Source: Enterobacteriaceae bacterium ESL0689
GTDB lineage: Bacteria > Pseudomonadota > Gammaproteobacteria > Enterobacterales > Enterobacteriaceae
Reading direction: 5' to 3'
Length of the DNA stretch: 64,000 nt
NCBI GenBank assembly: GCA_029433525.1
Contig: JAQTIF010000001.1
Span: 1,674,001 to 1,738,000, forward strand
In this document: positions 34,779 to 43,981 of the stretch, piece by piece
How positions within the stretch are numbered: the stretch's first letter is position 1
Layout of the letters: every line of letters starts with the position of its first letter
The notes under the pieces: generated by a model
Seen by the model: only the letters and a program-made list of their open reading frames with translations
What the model was told of the DNA's origin: nothing
Databases searched by the model: none
Made by a program: the position numbers and the translations under genes

Positions 34779-37080
34779 TTTTATCCCCAGATTTAGGTTT
34801 CTGTAAAACATCACCGGTTAACCCTGAAACAAAAGTATCTCCTAAATTCCCCATGATTGATGGTACAGAGCTTTGGGGGGCTGGTTTGGTTATTGTCCAT
34901 ACGCCAGTAGGAACCCATTCATATTGCTTTGATACTGGATTAAGAACCTTATCCATTGGTACTTTGATAACGTTACCTACTGCATAACCAGCAGAAGCAC
35001 CAGCCTTGCCCACTAATGCCGCCATAAATGGATCATTACCGCTGATTTCTGCCTGGTAATAACCACCTGCGGCATTCCATGTCACCGTTGGATTATAACC
35101 TTTACCTGCTGTTATTCCTCCGACAACTACAGACCCGATTAGGTCTGAAAGTTTTACTTCTCCGGTTGTACCATACTGTATACCTGCACTTAATCCGGCA
35201 CCTACACCAACCGCAATAAGCTGCTCTTTGGTATTATTGACCGCATTAGTAAGGATCGCTTTTCCACCCATGACCAGCACCGGCCATGATGTCGGATCGC
35301 TAACAACAGATAATACACGATCTCCTTGTGTTATATTATCATTCAGAAATTTCAGATCAGTGCTATTGAGATAGTTTACCAATGCGGCTGCATCAGGATC
35401 TTTCAGTTTTTCATCCAGCCTTATTTGTAATGGATTTGCATCATTTGCAACATTCGTTGCCCCCTGGATTAACTCCTCCCAGCTCACACAGGTAACACCA
35501 CCACCAGTACAGGCCTCAGTCAGCTCTTTACTTTTCTTGTTACTGATTTCAAGGTATTTCTCAACAACCTTCTGACAATCACCGCCCGAGGCTTTACAGT
35601 CAGATAGCTCTTTATCAAGCGCTCTGGCTTCTGTGCTGTTCAGGAAGTTATTCTCAACCGTCGTCTTCCCGGCCTGCGCACCGACTACTGCGGCAGCGGT
35701 GCTGTCCCCGGCTATCCCGCCCGCAATTCCTGCCGCCAGGGTTGCCATTGCGCTGATGGTCTGCTTATCAGTTTCGCTCAGTTCACTGACTGGTTTGCCG
35801 TACATCTGCATCGCCAGTATACCGGTGAGTTCGCCCGTCGCGGCACCTGCAGCCCCCGCTAATGCACTCTGTCCCTGAAGCGAGGCGAGCACTGCATTGG
35901 CTACCGCATGAGCAGCGACTTTTGCCTCATCGTTGTTATCAATTCCGGCATGGTGGCCGATGATTTCAGCAATGTAAGGCGCGGCCGCTCCGGCAATGGC
36001 TGCGGTCACGCTACCGCCATTCAGCCCCTGCAGGGCTGCGGTAGTGGCCTGGATGGCCTGCTGATAACTGCCGCCGGTGCCCCATTTCTGCTGTTCGGTT
36101 TTATAGCCTTCTGTGTTCGCAAGCAGGGTGTTGTACTTCTCCCGGTCTTCAGCACTGGCCCCCGGCCCCGGCTCATGAATGCCTTTTCCCTCCAGCTCCA
36201 GCTTACCGGCCTGAGTGGCGCGGATATTACCTTCCACGCGACCAATATCCGCCAGCTGATTCCCGATATCACCAATAACCTGCGCCTGTTCGATTTTATC
36301 CTGTTCTTTCTCTTTATCAAAGATAGGACGAATACTGCCGTTGGCTTTCTCCGTGTCGCGGGAGATAGTGGCAATGTCCTGCCGCTGGTTCTCTTTGTCG
36401 CGGATGATAATACTGCCGTTACTGACCGCCGACTGGGTGGTGCCGTCCGCCTTGCCGTGGTCACTGAGGCCGTTCAGCAGGCTGCTGGCCATGTTGCCAG
36501 TAAACTGACTGCCAATGCTGCCGCCGGAGCTCATTCCGGCACTGCTGTGCTCGACATCATACTCTGCGCTGTTGTGCAGGCTGCCCCAGCCAAGGGTGCC
36601 GGTGTCAAGACGGTTTTTGTCGGCAGGGGCGGTGGAGGCTACCACCGCACCATTAAGCTGGCTGTGGCTGCCGACAGTGATGTCATAACCACCATTACCG
36701 GCAAACAGGCCACTCTGTTCATTCACCGACAGAAAATCACTGTTCATCTTGTCCCTGCTGGCACTGATGCTGCCGGAGCCGGACATTGAGCCCCAGGTGA
36801 AGGAGCCGCTGGCGCTGATGTTCTGCTGCTGACTGTGATAGTGGTCGCTGTCCTGCTCGCTGGAGATGGTCAGGTTATGGCCGATATCCGCCAGCAGGCG
36901 GTCACCGCTGAGCTGCGCCCCCTGCAGGGTGGTGTCGTTGCCGCTGTGCAGGCTGAGCTGATGACCGGCACCGATAATAGTCTCATCATGGGTGGTGCCA
37001 TTGCCGCGCTCACTGCCTTTGCCCGCGTTGACCCCGGCGGAGATGTGGATACCCCAGCCTCCGGAGCCGACACCGATAAT
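34765..37080 (-). pseudogene. cdiA: CdiA 3' fragment (5'-truncated at inverted-repeat element), intact toxin end
   Basis: CdiA homology begins abruptly at GVGSGGWGIHISAGVNAGKG, immediately next to the partial inverted-repeat element at 37081, so there is no cap and no native start; the first internal Met is at 36786. FHA-2 repeats, pretoxin and VENN are followed by FLNSTEARALDKELSDCKAS... and a tail TITKPAPQSSVPSIMGNLGD. The entry domain and most of the tip match the orphan ending at 19910, but the last 45 or so residues diverge together with the immunity protein. A second cassette with a different, co-varied specificity. Confidence 0.8.
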
Positions 37081-37172
37081 TGACAGATCGCCAGGATTAT
37101 GGAGGACGTTCGTTGGAAGATGATATTACCTGATGAAATAATTAAGAAAATATGAATTTACCGGATGGTTAC
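37081..37172. repeat. Inverted-repeat element lacking one end
   Basis: Right part of the 129-bp repeat, ending GAATTTACCGGATGGTTAC. The left terminus is replaced by the truncated cdiA fragment, with a clean junction. Confidence 0.75.
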
Positions 37173-37185
37173 GATAATAAAAGAG

Positions 37186-37214
37186 AAACCCCGACTCAGA
37201 CTAAATCGGGGTTT
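37186..37214 (-). terminator. Terminator after orphan immunity gene at 37271
   Basis: AAACCCCGA/TCGGGGTTT stem with T-rich flanks; same terminator as at 7639. Confidence 0.75.
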
Positions 37215-37270
37215 TATTTAACGCAGGATTGTAGTTAACAATCCTGATTATTCTGGCTTTTACAGACGGA

Positions 37271-37537
37271 TCATCCGTATTTCCTGTAGTGTTTAAAGTA
37301 AATCCACCAGTTACCGACTGCAACTATGCATCCAGTAAAAGAAGCCGCCTTAATATATTTTATTAAATCATGAGAATCCATTTCAAATGGCACATTGTAA
37401 AAAATAAGAAAAAACAATCCGGTGGCTATAAATACAATTACAATCATAATATTTGAATACAGGATATTAGTAAATAAAAAAGGATGAATAGTAAATTTTT
37501 TGATCTCATGCCTTATTACTATGCTGTATGTAATCAT
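37271..37537 (-). CDS. Orphan CdiI-type two-helix membrane immunity protein
   Basis: 88 residues; helices about 28-50 and 64-82; end GNWWIYFKHYRKYG nearly the same as that of the gene at 7724, with which it also shares the 3' flank. The N-terminal halves differ. No toxin precedes it: the gene follows directly another immunity gene with its own terminator, so it is a stored antidote without toxin. Confidence 0.6.
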   Translation of the reverse strand: MITYSIVIRHEIKKFTIHPFLFTNILYSNIMIVIVFIATGLFFLIFYNVPFEMDSHDLIKYIKAASFTGCIVAVGNWWIYFKHYRKYG

Positions 37538-37547
37538 GACAAAGAAT

Positions 37548-37569
37548 CCCCGATTCGGGCTGAATCGGG
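37548..37569 (-). terminator. Terminator between two immunity genes
   Basis: CCCGATTC/GAATCGGG stem, then GGATTCTTTG on the - strand; it ends the transcript of the gene at 37619. Confidence 0.7.
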
Positions 37570-37618
37570 ACTTTACTTAATGTAGGATTATAAAGCAGAA
37601 TATTATATTATAGAGTGA

Positions 37619-37867
37619 TCATATTTTCTTCCTTTGATGTTTATAATATAACCAAAAATAACCAGATCCTGAAAGGACTCCACAAAAAAGACCTGTTTTT
37701 ATTGCTTTCATAAAATGAATGTTCGAAAGGTTAAATTGACCATCATAATATAATGAACAAAAGAATTCGGTTATAATCTGAACAAGCATGAACCATAATG
37801 GAAAAATGATCATAAGAGCTATATTAAGATATAAAAACACTATCAAAAAATAGAACCTGTTTTTCAT
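37619..37867 (-). CDS. CdiI-type two-helix membrane immunity protein
   Basis: 82 residues, helices about 5-35 and 58-76, tail YYKHQRKKI. It overlaps the end of the toxin remnant at 37864 by 4 bp. Family member of the short membrane immunity set. Confidence 0.68.
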   Translation of the reverse strand: MKNRFYFLIVFLYLNIALMIIFPLWFMLVQIITEFFCSLYYDGQFNLSNIHFMKAIKTGLFCGVLSGSGYFWLYYKHQRKKI

Positions 37868-38205
37868 TTCTTTATTTCCTTATGTTCTGATGTCCATTTC
37901 CCAGCCTGATCGTTTGTAAGTTCAGTTGTACCAGAGCCGAACATATTGCCAACAACTCCAGGTAATGAATCAATCGGCAAAGGCTTAGATATCCCCATCC
38001 CTATATCAGTCCAGAGCCAGTCTTTCCAGGGCTTCATTGGGTTATAGTGTAGATCAAGCGGGTACTGTACCAGTTTGCCTGCTCCATAACCAAAACCAGC
38101 CGCAGCGCCGCTAAGTAAGCCCCCTTTCAGTGGGTCATCTCCTTTAATCGTACTGGATATGCCGTCACTCACTACATTAATGTTTACAGTGCCCATCAGC
38201 CCGGC
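37864..38205 (-). pseudogene. cdiA: CdiA toxin-end remnant (ISKPLP type)
   Basis: Only about the last 110 residues are left: STIKGDDPLKGGLLSGAAAG, FGYGAGKLVQYPL and DIGMGISKPLPIDSLPGVVG. Clearly the same toxin family as the main CdiA and the fragment at 13292. Truncated at its 5' end next to the immunity gene at 38226. A start at 38196 would give a 110-residue toxin end without entry domain; whether that is expressed is unknown. Confidence 0.7.
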
Positions 38206-38225
38206 ACTGATCTTCCGAAGATAAA

Positions 38226-38711
38226 TTAACTTACCTCTGTAATTATAATATTATTAATTTTATTCATAATTAACATATCTGCTGGAGGTAATGTTTTAAT
38301 TAATTTCTCTATTGTGCCTTTAGGGAAGCGATTTTCTATGAAGCTATTTTCAAAGTCTAAAGTATAAATCAAACGTTCTTCATTATAATCAAAACCCAAC
38401 CAAAAATTACAACCATAATCATATAACTCAGCAACATTCAATGGTATTAAATTTTGAGGCTCCCCTTCTGAAAAATCCATATTTTCTATGGAAATATTAC
38501 CAATATCTTGGGTTGTCTTTTTTAGACCCTCCTCTAAACTTTCTTTTAACGAAGATATTACAATGTAAAGATCTATAGTCACTCCTTTTCCGGGGATAAG
38601 CACATCATTAATAATGAAGTTAAATAATCCACTAGGTGAACACAAAGTATCAATCTGTTCAATTTGTATGGCAATTTGATAAGGATTACCTATTATCATT
38701 TTATTTTCCAT
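38226..38711 (-). CDS. CdiI immunity protein, unassigned soluble family
   Basis: 161 residues, acidic, no membrane helix (MENKMIIGNPYQIAIQIEQI...). It overlaps the end of the toxin at 38696 by 16 bp from the first Met, or 4 bp from the Met at residue 5 (38699). By position it is the antidote of the tip containing HRFFPDNTGVYHWSGSTGD. Family not recognised. Confidence 0.65.
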   Translation of the reverse strand: MENKMIIGNPYQIAIQIEQIDTLCSPSGLFNFIINDVLIPGKGVTIDLYIVISSLKESLEEGLKKTTQDIGNISIENMDFSEGEPQNLIPLNVAELYDYGCNFWLGFDYNEERLIYTLDFENSFIENRFPKGTIEKLIKTLPPADMLIMNKINNIIITEVS

Positions 38712-41700
38712 CCTTCTTGCTTGTGTAGTTGAGCTTTAGTTTTATTATCTAATTGCATAGGATTTCTTAAATCTCCTGTGCTACCTGACCAATGATATAC
38801 CCCTGTATTATCGGGGAAGAATCGATGGATAGAACCGTCATTTCCCATACTATAACGTGCTTTGTTACCATCAATTGATACTGAATTTCCAAAAAGATCC
38901 AAGGAATTTCTTGGCTCAATACCTGCATTAGGTCTGAAACCTTGTGCGCCAGGGGTATGTTTAGAATTCGATTCTACCTTTAGTCCATTACTGGCCGTAG
39001 TGACCTCTGGTATTGGTAATCTGGAGTCATATCCTGCGCTATCCATATGTGTTGGTAATGCCGGAGTGTCATCTGTATTCCCGGTGTGATTAGGGGATTG
39101 AGAGACAGGCAATGGATTATTACTACCAGTATGATTCGGTCCGGTATCAGTTAAATTGTCGGTGTTCCCCGTATGATTAGGCGCATTGCCCGTTGCAGTC
39201 TGGTTGCCTCCCGTATGATTAGGCCCGGTATTAATCTGAATATCATTGTTTCCTGTATGCGAAGGTGCATACTTATCCTGTAGTGAATTCAGGTAGTTCC
39301 GGGTAATCTCATCATTACCTACCATTTCCAGAGTAATCAGATGATCCAGTTCCTCTGAGGTCATTTTGTCAGCAATGTCTTTAACCGCAACACCAGCAAG
39401 TCCTGCTATTCCGGCTTTAGCACCGATCTCTAAAAGTTGCTCTGCAACTTTTGTCCGGCAGGGGGCTGCTATGGCACACCCTCTGGCAATCAGACCCAGA
39501 TTATTATTCTCAACCGTGGTCTTCCCGGCCTGCGCCCCGGCTACTGCGGCAGCAGTGCTGTCCCCAGCTATCCCGCCTGCAATACCTGCCGCCAGAGTCG
39601 CCATCGCACTGATGGTCTGCTTATCAGTTTCGCTCAGTTCACTGACTGGTTTGTCGTACATCTGCATCGCCAGTATACCGGCGAGTTCGCCGGTTGCGGC
39701 ACCCGCAGCCCCGGCCAGCGCACTCTGTCCCTGCAGCGAGGCCAGTACCGCATTCGCCACCGCATGGGCGGCGACTTTTGCCTCGTCATTGTTATCAATC
39801 CCGGAATGGTGGCCGATGATTTCAGCAATGTAGGGCGCGGCCGCTCCGGCAATCGCTGCGGTCACGCTACCGCCATTCAGCCCCTGCAGGGCTGCTGTGG
39901 TGGCCTGGATGGCCTGCTGATAACTGCCGCCGGTGCCCCATTTCTGCTGTTCGGCTTTATAGCCTTCTGTGTTCGCAAGCAGGGTGTTGTACCTCTCCCG
40001 GTCTTCAGCACTGGCCCCCGGTTCCGGCTCATGAATGCCTTTTCCCGCCAGCTCAAGCTTACCGGCCTGAGTGGCGCGGATATTACCTTCCGTGCGACCA
40101 ATATCCGCCAGCTGATTACCGATATCGCCGATAACCTGCGCCTGTTCGATTTTATCCTGTTCTTTCTCTTTATCAAAGATAGGACGAATGCTGCCGTTGG
40201 CTTTCTCCGTGTCGTGGGAGATAGTGGCAATGTCCTGCCGCTGGTTCTCTTTGTCCCGGATAATCAGTGTTCCGTTACTGACCGCAGACTGGGTGGTGCC
40301 GTCCGCCTTGCCGTGGTCACTGAGGCCGTTCAGCAGGCTGCTGGCCATGTTGCCAGTAAACTGACTGCCAATGCTGCCGCCGGAGCTCATTCCGGCACTG
40401 CTGTGCTCGACATCATACTCTGCGCTGTTGTGCAGGCTGCCCCAGCCGAGAGTGCCGGTGTCGAGGCGGTTTTTATCAGCGGAGGCCGTGGAGGCTATCA
40501 CCGCACCATTGAGCTGGCTGTGGCTGCCGACAGTAATGTCATAACCACCGTTTCCGGCAAACAGGCCACTCTGTTCATTCACCGACAGAAAATCACTGTT
40601 CATCTTATCCCTGCTGGCACTGATGCTGCCGGAGCCGGACATTGAGCCCCAGGTGAAGGAGCCGCTGGCGCTGATGTTCTGCTGCTGGCTGTGATAGTGG
40701 TCGCTGTCCTGCTCACTGGAGATGGTCAGGTTATGGCCGATATCCGCCAGCAGGCGGTCACCGCTGAGCTGCGCCCCCTGCAGGGTGGTGTCGTTGCCGC
40801 TGTGCAGCGAGAGCTGATGACCGGCTCCGATAATGGTCTCATCATGGGTGGTGCCGTTGCCGCGCTCACTGCCTTTGCCCGCGTTGACCCCGGCGGAGAT
40901 GTGGATACCCCAGCCGCCGGAGCCGACACCGATACCAATCCCGAGGTTGCCGCCGCTGCTGTGGTTACTGCCGGTGAGCGAGGAGGCGTTCTGTGCTGAC
41001 AGCAGGGTGATGTCGTGCTGTGCGTCGAGGGTGATATCGTGGGTGGCCTGCAGCTGGCTGCCTTCGGCCAGAATATTGCCTTTTCCGTCCTTTCCACTGG
41101 CAATCACTGTCAGGTCATGCCCGGCCGTGAGGCTGCTGGTGGCCGCCGAATACTGCGTCTGCTGCTGGGTTGATTTGGATGACTGGCTGCCATAAGAGAG
41201 GCTGATGCCGACAGTGTTATCGTTTTCGGGCGCAGCGCCCTGAGCTTCATCAAGGCGCACCGCCTGACTGGCCTGAATGGCAGAGAGCCCGCCTTTGACG
41301 GCATACAGCGCCTGGAGACGGTCATTATCCCGCCCCTTTGCCTGATTGACCGACTGCACAGTGTTACTGAGGGCAGTGCCCGCGCTGCCGGAGAGGGCGA
41401 GGGTCAGGCCGGAGGTGCGCTGCTCGACGCTGTGGGTCTGCTGGCTGTGTTCGGTGGCCGCAGTGAGGGCGACACTCTGCCCGCTGAGCACCATATCGTG
41501 ACCGGCAATCAGCTCTGAGCCGTTCACCGTCAGCACATTCCCGGCATGGAGAATAACATCGCCCTGAGTGGCTCCGGCGGTGCTGCCGTGCTGGGTAAGG
41601 GTCTGGGCGCTGTCGGTGACTTTCTGGCTCTGGCTGCCGTAGGTCAGGCCGATGCCGCCACTGCCGGAGAGGCCGGAGTGCTTCTCTTCGGTCTGGTGAA

Positions 41701-41824
41701 ATTCACTGCCGTGCTCCGCAGTCGTGGTCAGCGTCAGGTCATGCCCGGCGCTGATGGTGCCATCGTGGTTATCGTAGCTGTCCGTTGTTATAAACTTCCG
41801 CTGTATTGATAAAGTATTCAACAT
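38696..41824 (-). CDS. cdiA: Orphan capped CdiA with unassigned toxin tip and NHTG-repeat linker
   Basis: About 1042 residues. Same cap and same junction as the orphan at 33255; FHA-2 repeats, pretoxin, VENN, then the entry domain GLIARGCAIAAPCRTKVAEQ. The linker has four PNHTG units, more than in the two sister modules. The tip (about the last 110 residues) reads NSLDLFGNSVSIDGNKARYS, HRFFPDNTGVYHWSGSTGD and ends KAQLHKQEGWKIK; it looks like a compact enzymatic domain, but I do not recognise it. No signal, TPS domain or ribosome site. Frame open throughout. Confidence 0.82.
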   Translation of the reverse strand: MLNTLSIQRKFITTDSYDNHDGTISAGHDLTLTTTAEHGSEFHQTEEKHSGLSGSGGIGLTYGSQSQKVTDSAQTLTQHGSTAGATQGDVILHAGNVLTVNGSELIAGHDMVLSGQSVALTAATEHSQQTHSVEQRTSGLTLALSGSAGTALSNTVQSVNQAKGRDNDRLQALYAVKGGLSAIQASQAVRLDEAQGAAPENDNTVGISLSYGSQSSKSTQQQTQYSAATSSLTAGHDLTVIASGKDGKGNILAEGSQLQATHDITLDAQHDITLLSAQNASSLTGSNHSSGGNLGIGIGVGSGGWGIHISAGVNAGKGSERGNGTTHDETIIGAGHQLSLHSGNDTTLQGAQLSGDRLLADIGHNLTISSEQDSDHYHSQQQNISASGSFTWGSMSGSGSISASRDKMNSDFLSVNEQSGLFAGNGGYDITVGSHSQLNGAVIASTASADKNRLDTGTLGWGSLHNSAEYDVEHSSAGMSSGGSIGSQFTGNMASSLLNGLSDHGKADGTTQSAVSNGTLIIRDKENQRQDIATISHDTEKANGSIRPIFDKEKEQDKIEQAQVIGDIGNQLADIGRTEGNIRATQAGKLELAGKGIHEPEPGASAEDRERYNTLLANTEGYKAEQQKWGTGGSYQQAIQATTAALQGLNGGSVTAAIAGAAAPYIAEIIGHHSGIDNNDEAKVAAHAVANAVLASLQGQSALAGAAGAATGELAGILAMQMYDKPVSELSETDKQTISAMATLAAGIAGGIAGDSTAAAVAGAQAGKTTVENNNLGLIARGCAIAAPCRTKVAEQLLEIGAKAGIAGLAGVAVKDIADKMTSEELDHLITLEMVGNDEITRNYLNSLQDKYAPSHTGNNDIQINTGPNHTGGNQTATGNAPNHTGNTDNLTDTGPNHTGSNNPLPVSQSPNHTGNTDDTPALPTHMDSAGYDSRLPIPEVTTASNGLKVESNSKHTPGAQGFRPNAGIEPRNSLDLFGNSVSIDGNKARYSMGNDGSIHRFFPDNTGVYHWSGSTGDLRNPMQLDNKTKAQLHKQEGWKIK

Positions 41825-41992
41825 GAGAATTAACACGATAACGTTACATGGTGTTGTATTAATTTCCGGAGCTGTATCGCATTAATAAACTTCCACGATA
41901 AAAACAGCCCTGTGTTTTTATTCAGTGCGGTATAATAGCGCACAGAGCAACCCGTTAACCGGAGCATGAGTTATAAAGAAAACTGTTCTGTT
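41825..41992. promoter_or_regulatory. Shared cassette leader (copy 4)
   Basis: Same as copy 3 with a few substitutions; palindrome and + strand TATAAT (about 41931) kept. Confidence 0.5.
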
Positions 41993-42071
41993 AAATTAGC
42001 GCGGTGTGAAGGTGTACCACCACCTTCACACCGCTGACCACAAACAACTAACCAGGAGTTGAATATGGCTA
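41993..42071 (-). ncRNA. SymR-like antisense RNA candidate (copy 4)
   Basis: Same promoter motifs (-10 at 42078-42083), overlap with the SymE-like start, and perfect hairpin as the copy at 33424. Confidence 0.58.
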
Positions 42072-42493
42072 AGAGAGATGTTAAGCCAGAATCCGCTGTT
42101 GCCAAAACGAAATTTGCGACAGAAAGCAGTAAACCGCAAAAGCGCGGGCAGGCACGCAAAATTGAAACAGAAACATTGCAAAACTGTCCTGAATCAGAAT
42201 TATCCTCCCCGCTGGCACGGATGGAGTTTTATGACCGGATGCGGGTCAATTATTTACCACTGTCGGGTGAGTGGTTTTCACGGGCGGGATTTATTCCCAA
42301 TATGCCGGTAAAAATCAGGGTGATGCCGGACTGTATTGTTATCACCACCCAGAACAGCCGGGAATTATGGGGCTGCGCAGAAGGGCTGAGTGTGGTCAGT
42401 ATTAATCAGGAAAAAGTGAAGCAGTGGCTGAAAAACTTTCCCGGCGCGCTGAATGATACCGGAGATATTCCGAAAATAAAGCGTGGCTACTGA
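42065..42493 (+). CDS. SymE-like toxin family protein (copy 4)
   Basis: Identical protein to the other three cassette copies, ATG preceded by AGGAG at 6 bases. Divergent from the capped cdiA ending at 38696 and nearest to the functional CDI operon. Confidence 0.75.
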   Translation: MAKRDVKPESAVAKTKFATESSKPQKRGQARKIETETLQNCPESELSSPLARMEFYDRMRVNYLPLSGEWFSRAGFIPNMPVKIRVMPDCIVITTQNSRELWGCAEGLSVVSINQEKVKQWLKNFPGALNDTGDIPKIKRGY

Positions 42494-42573
42494 TATTACT
42501 GAAAATCATCTGTCAGAAGCGGAAACTCCCGGAAAGTGAACTTTCCGGGAAAAGTGTATATTCATCAATTTAT

Positions 42574-42735
42574 TCAAATTGTTATGAGCACATAACCAGC
42601 TAAGCTGCTTATTAAAGCGATCAGGATGCAAACCGGTTTGTTGATGTCGATGGTTATGTTAAGTTTCATTGCTGGCGTATTTATGTCACGTTTTTTTTCA
42701 GTGAATATTATATTCAATGAAGGGTTAACTTTCAT
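42574..42735 (-). CDS. Conserved small membrane-protein ORF (copy 4, 53 aa)
   Basis: Same frame and length as copy 3, with the Asp-Ile insertion and the tail GYVLITI. Conserved position opposite and downstream of the SymE-like gene. Function unknown. Confidence 0.5.
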   Translation of the reverse strand: MKVNPSLNIIFTEKKRDINTPAMKLNITIDINKPVCILIALISSLAGYVLITI

Positions 42736-42899
42736 ATAAATAGATTTTTTCCTTTAGATAATGAATGGATACATAAATAGCTGACACAGATATGAAACAT
42801 GTTTCAGAATGAATATTAGGCCAGAACTGATGTGGCAGGGGAAAATAATTGCAGAATTACGAGCGGGTACGCAAAAACAGAAAAGATCGTGGATTTATT

Positions 42900-43028
42900 G
42901 TAACCATCCGGTAAACTCACATTGACAGATCGCCAGGATTATGGAAAACCTTCGTCAGGAGATGAAGTATTGGGGATGATATTACCTGATGAAATAATTA
43001 AGAAAATATGAGTTTGCCGGATGGTTAC
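42900..43028. repeat. 129-bp inverted-repeat element (full copy 3)
   Basis: Begins GTAACCATCCGGTAAACTCA; the other end is TGAGTTTGCCGGATGGTTAC with one mismatch. Placed between the small ORF and the terminator of the immunity gene at 43071. Confidence 0.8.
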
Positions 43029-43039
43029 AATCCAAAGAA

Positions 43040-43064
43040 CTCCCGGTTCGAGCTGAACCGGGAG
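43040..43064 (-). terminator. Terminator after immunity gene at 43071
   Basis: CTCCCGGTTC/GAACCGGGAG perfect 10-bp stem, followed by TTCTTTGG on the - strand. Confidence 0.78.
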
Positions 43065-43070
43065 AGAGAC

Positions 43071-43319
43071 TTATTTAGAATTAGGTGGCGGTGATTTTTT
43101 AGTCCTGAACTTATCTATTAAATTAAATACTATTGTGGCTAATGTGATAGCCGTGCCTGATATACAGCTAAATACCAACATCCTTTTCACATGATAAAGT
43201 GGGAAAAACAAATAATCTTTTGTGAAAAAGATAAACAAAGACCCAATACCTAGAAGAATAAATCCAAGCAAGGCACAAAAAATGCATGAATATATTAACA
43301 ATTTAATATAGGAAATCAT
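43071..43319 (-). CDS. CdiI-type two-helix membrane immunity protein
   Basis: 82 residues, helices about 5-33 and 47-67, tail LIDKFRTKKSPPPNSK. Related to 14308 through the KSPP tail. Its ATG overlaps the TGA of the toxin remnant (ATGA). Only the end of the toxin is left, so it is a stored immunity gene. Confidence 0.68.
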   Translation of the reverse strand: MISYIKLLIYSCIFCALLGFILLGIGSLFIFFTKDYLFFPLYHVKRMLVFSCISGTAITLATIVFNLIDKFRTKKSPPPNSK

Positions 43320-43522
43320 TTTTTATCCTTTTGTTGCGAGTTATTGTAGGGGAGTTGTTTATCATTGATCCCATCTTTAATCTGTCCACCAAGAACTGCA
43401 CTACCAAAAGAACCTGTATAATCAATAATAAATCCAGGCAAAACTTTACCCGTTGCTGAATGTATAATGCCTGGTGCATATTTTCCAAATACGCCACCCG
43501 CCAGGGAACTTATAGCTGCACG
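43316..43522 (-). pseudogene. cdiA: CdiA toxin-end remnant
   Basis: About 68 residues: AAISSLAGGVFGKYAPGIIH, SATGKVLPGFIIDYTGSFGS and AVLGGQIKDGINDKQLPYNN. It parallels the end of the interrupted toxin at 14558 (GGQFIGNKVKDKINKKG). 5' truncated right at the terminator of the next immunity gene. Confidence 0.65.
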
Positions 43523-43538
43523 GGATCATTAAAATTTT

Positions 43539-43556
43539 CCCGCACTTGAGTGCGGG
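43539..43556 (-). terminator. Terminator after immunity gene at 43568
   Basis: CCCGCACT/AGTGCGGG stem, then AAAATTTTAA on the - strand. Confidence 0.72.
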
Positions 43557-43567
43557 ATTTAAAATCT

Positions 43568-43810
43568 TTAATTTCTTTTATTACACCAGAATAAAACCCA
43601 TATTCCTGTGTTACATAACAGAGAACAACAGACACCTATTTTAAAAGACTTTACAATATCCATATAAGAAAACAGGAAATCACCTCCAATTAAATAAAAA
43701 GCAAAAACCCTCGCAATAAAAAACATCACTATCGCCATAAAGAATATGGTAAAGAACCATATCAATAAACTTATTAAAAAACGCAGAAGAAGTGATTGAT
43801 AATTCATCAT
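43568..43810 (-). CDS. Orphan CdiI-type two-helix membrane immunity protein
   Basis: 80 residues, helices about 8-40 and 56-74, end GIWVLFWCNKRN, with the family DIVKSFKIG segment between. A short pretoxin remnant lies upstream and no toxin remains. Confidence 0.62.
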   Translation of the reverse strand: MMNYQSLLLRFLISLLIWFFTIFFMAIVMFFIARVFAFYLIGGDFLFSYMDIVKSFKIGVCCSLLCNTGIWVLFWCNKRN

Positions 43811-43850
43811 TCCTTCTCCTTGTGAGTTTTAATCTGTTCTTGAATTATCA

Positions 43851-43972
43851 CCAGTATACCGGTGAGTTCTCCCGTCGCTGCACCAGACGTACCGGCTAGT
43901 GCATTCTGTTCCTGTAGGGAAGCCAGTATGGGAGCGGTACTGGCTTTCCCAGTCAAAAATTACACCATTATG
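43851..43972 (-). pseudogene. cdiA: CdiA pretoxin remnant
   Basis: Reverse strand reads a degenerate version of ILASLQGQSALAGAAGAATG (ASLQEQNALAGTSGAATGEL). About 120 bp only, between the main cdiI and the orphan immunity gene at 43568; probably a scar of an older module replacement. Confidence 0.65.
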
Positions 43973-43981
43973 CCATGTTTA

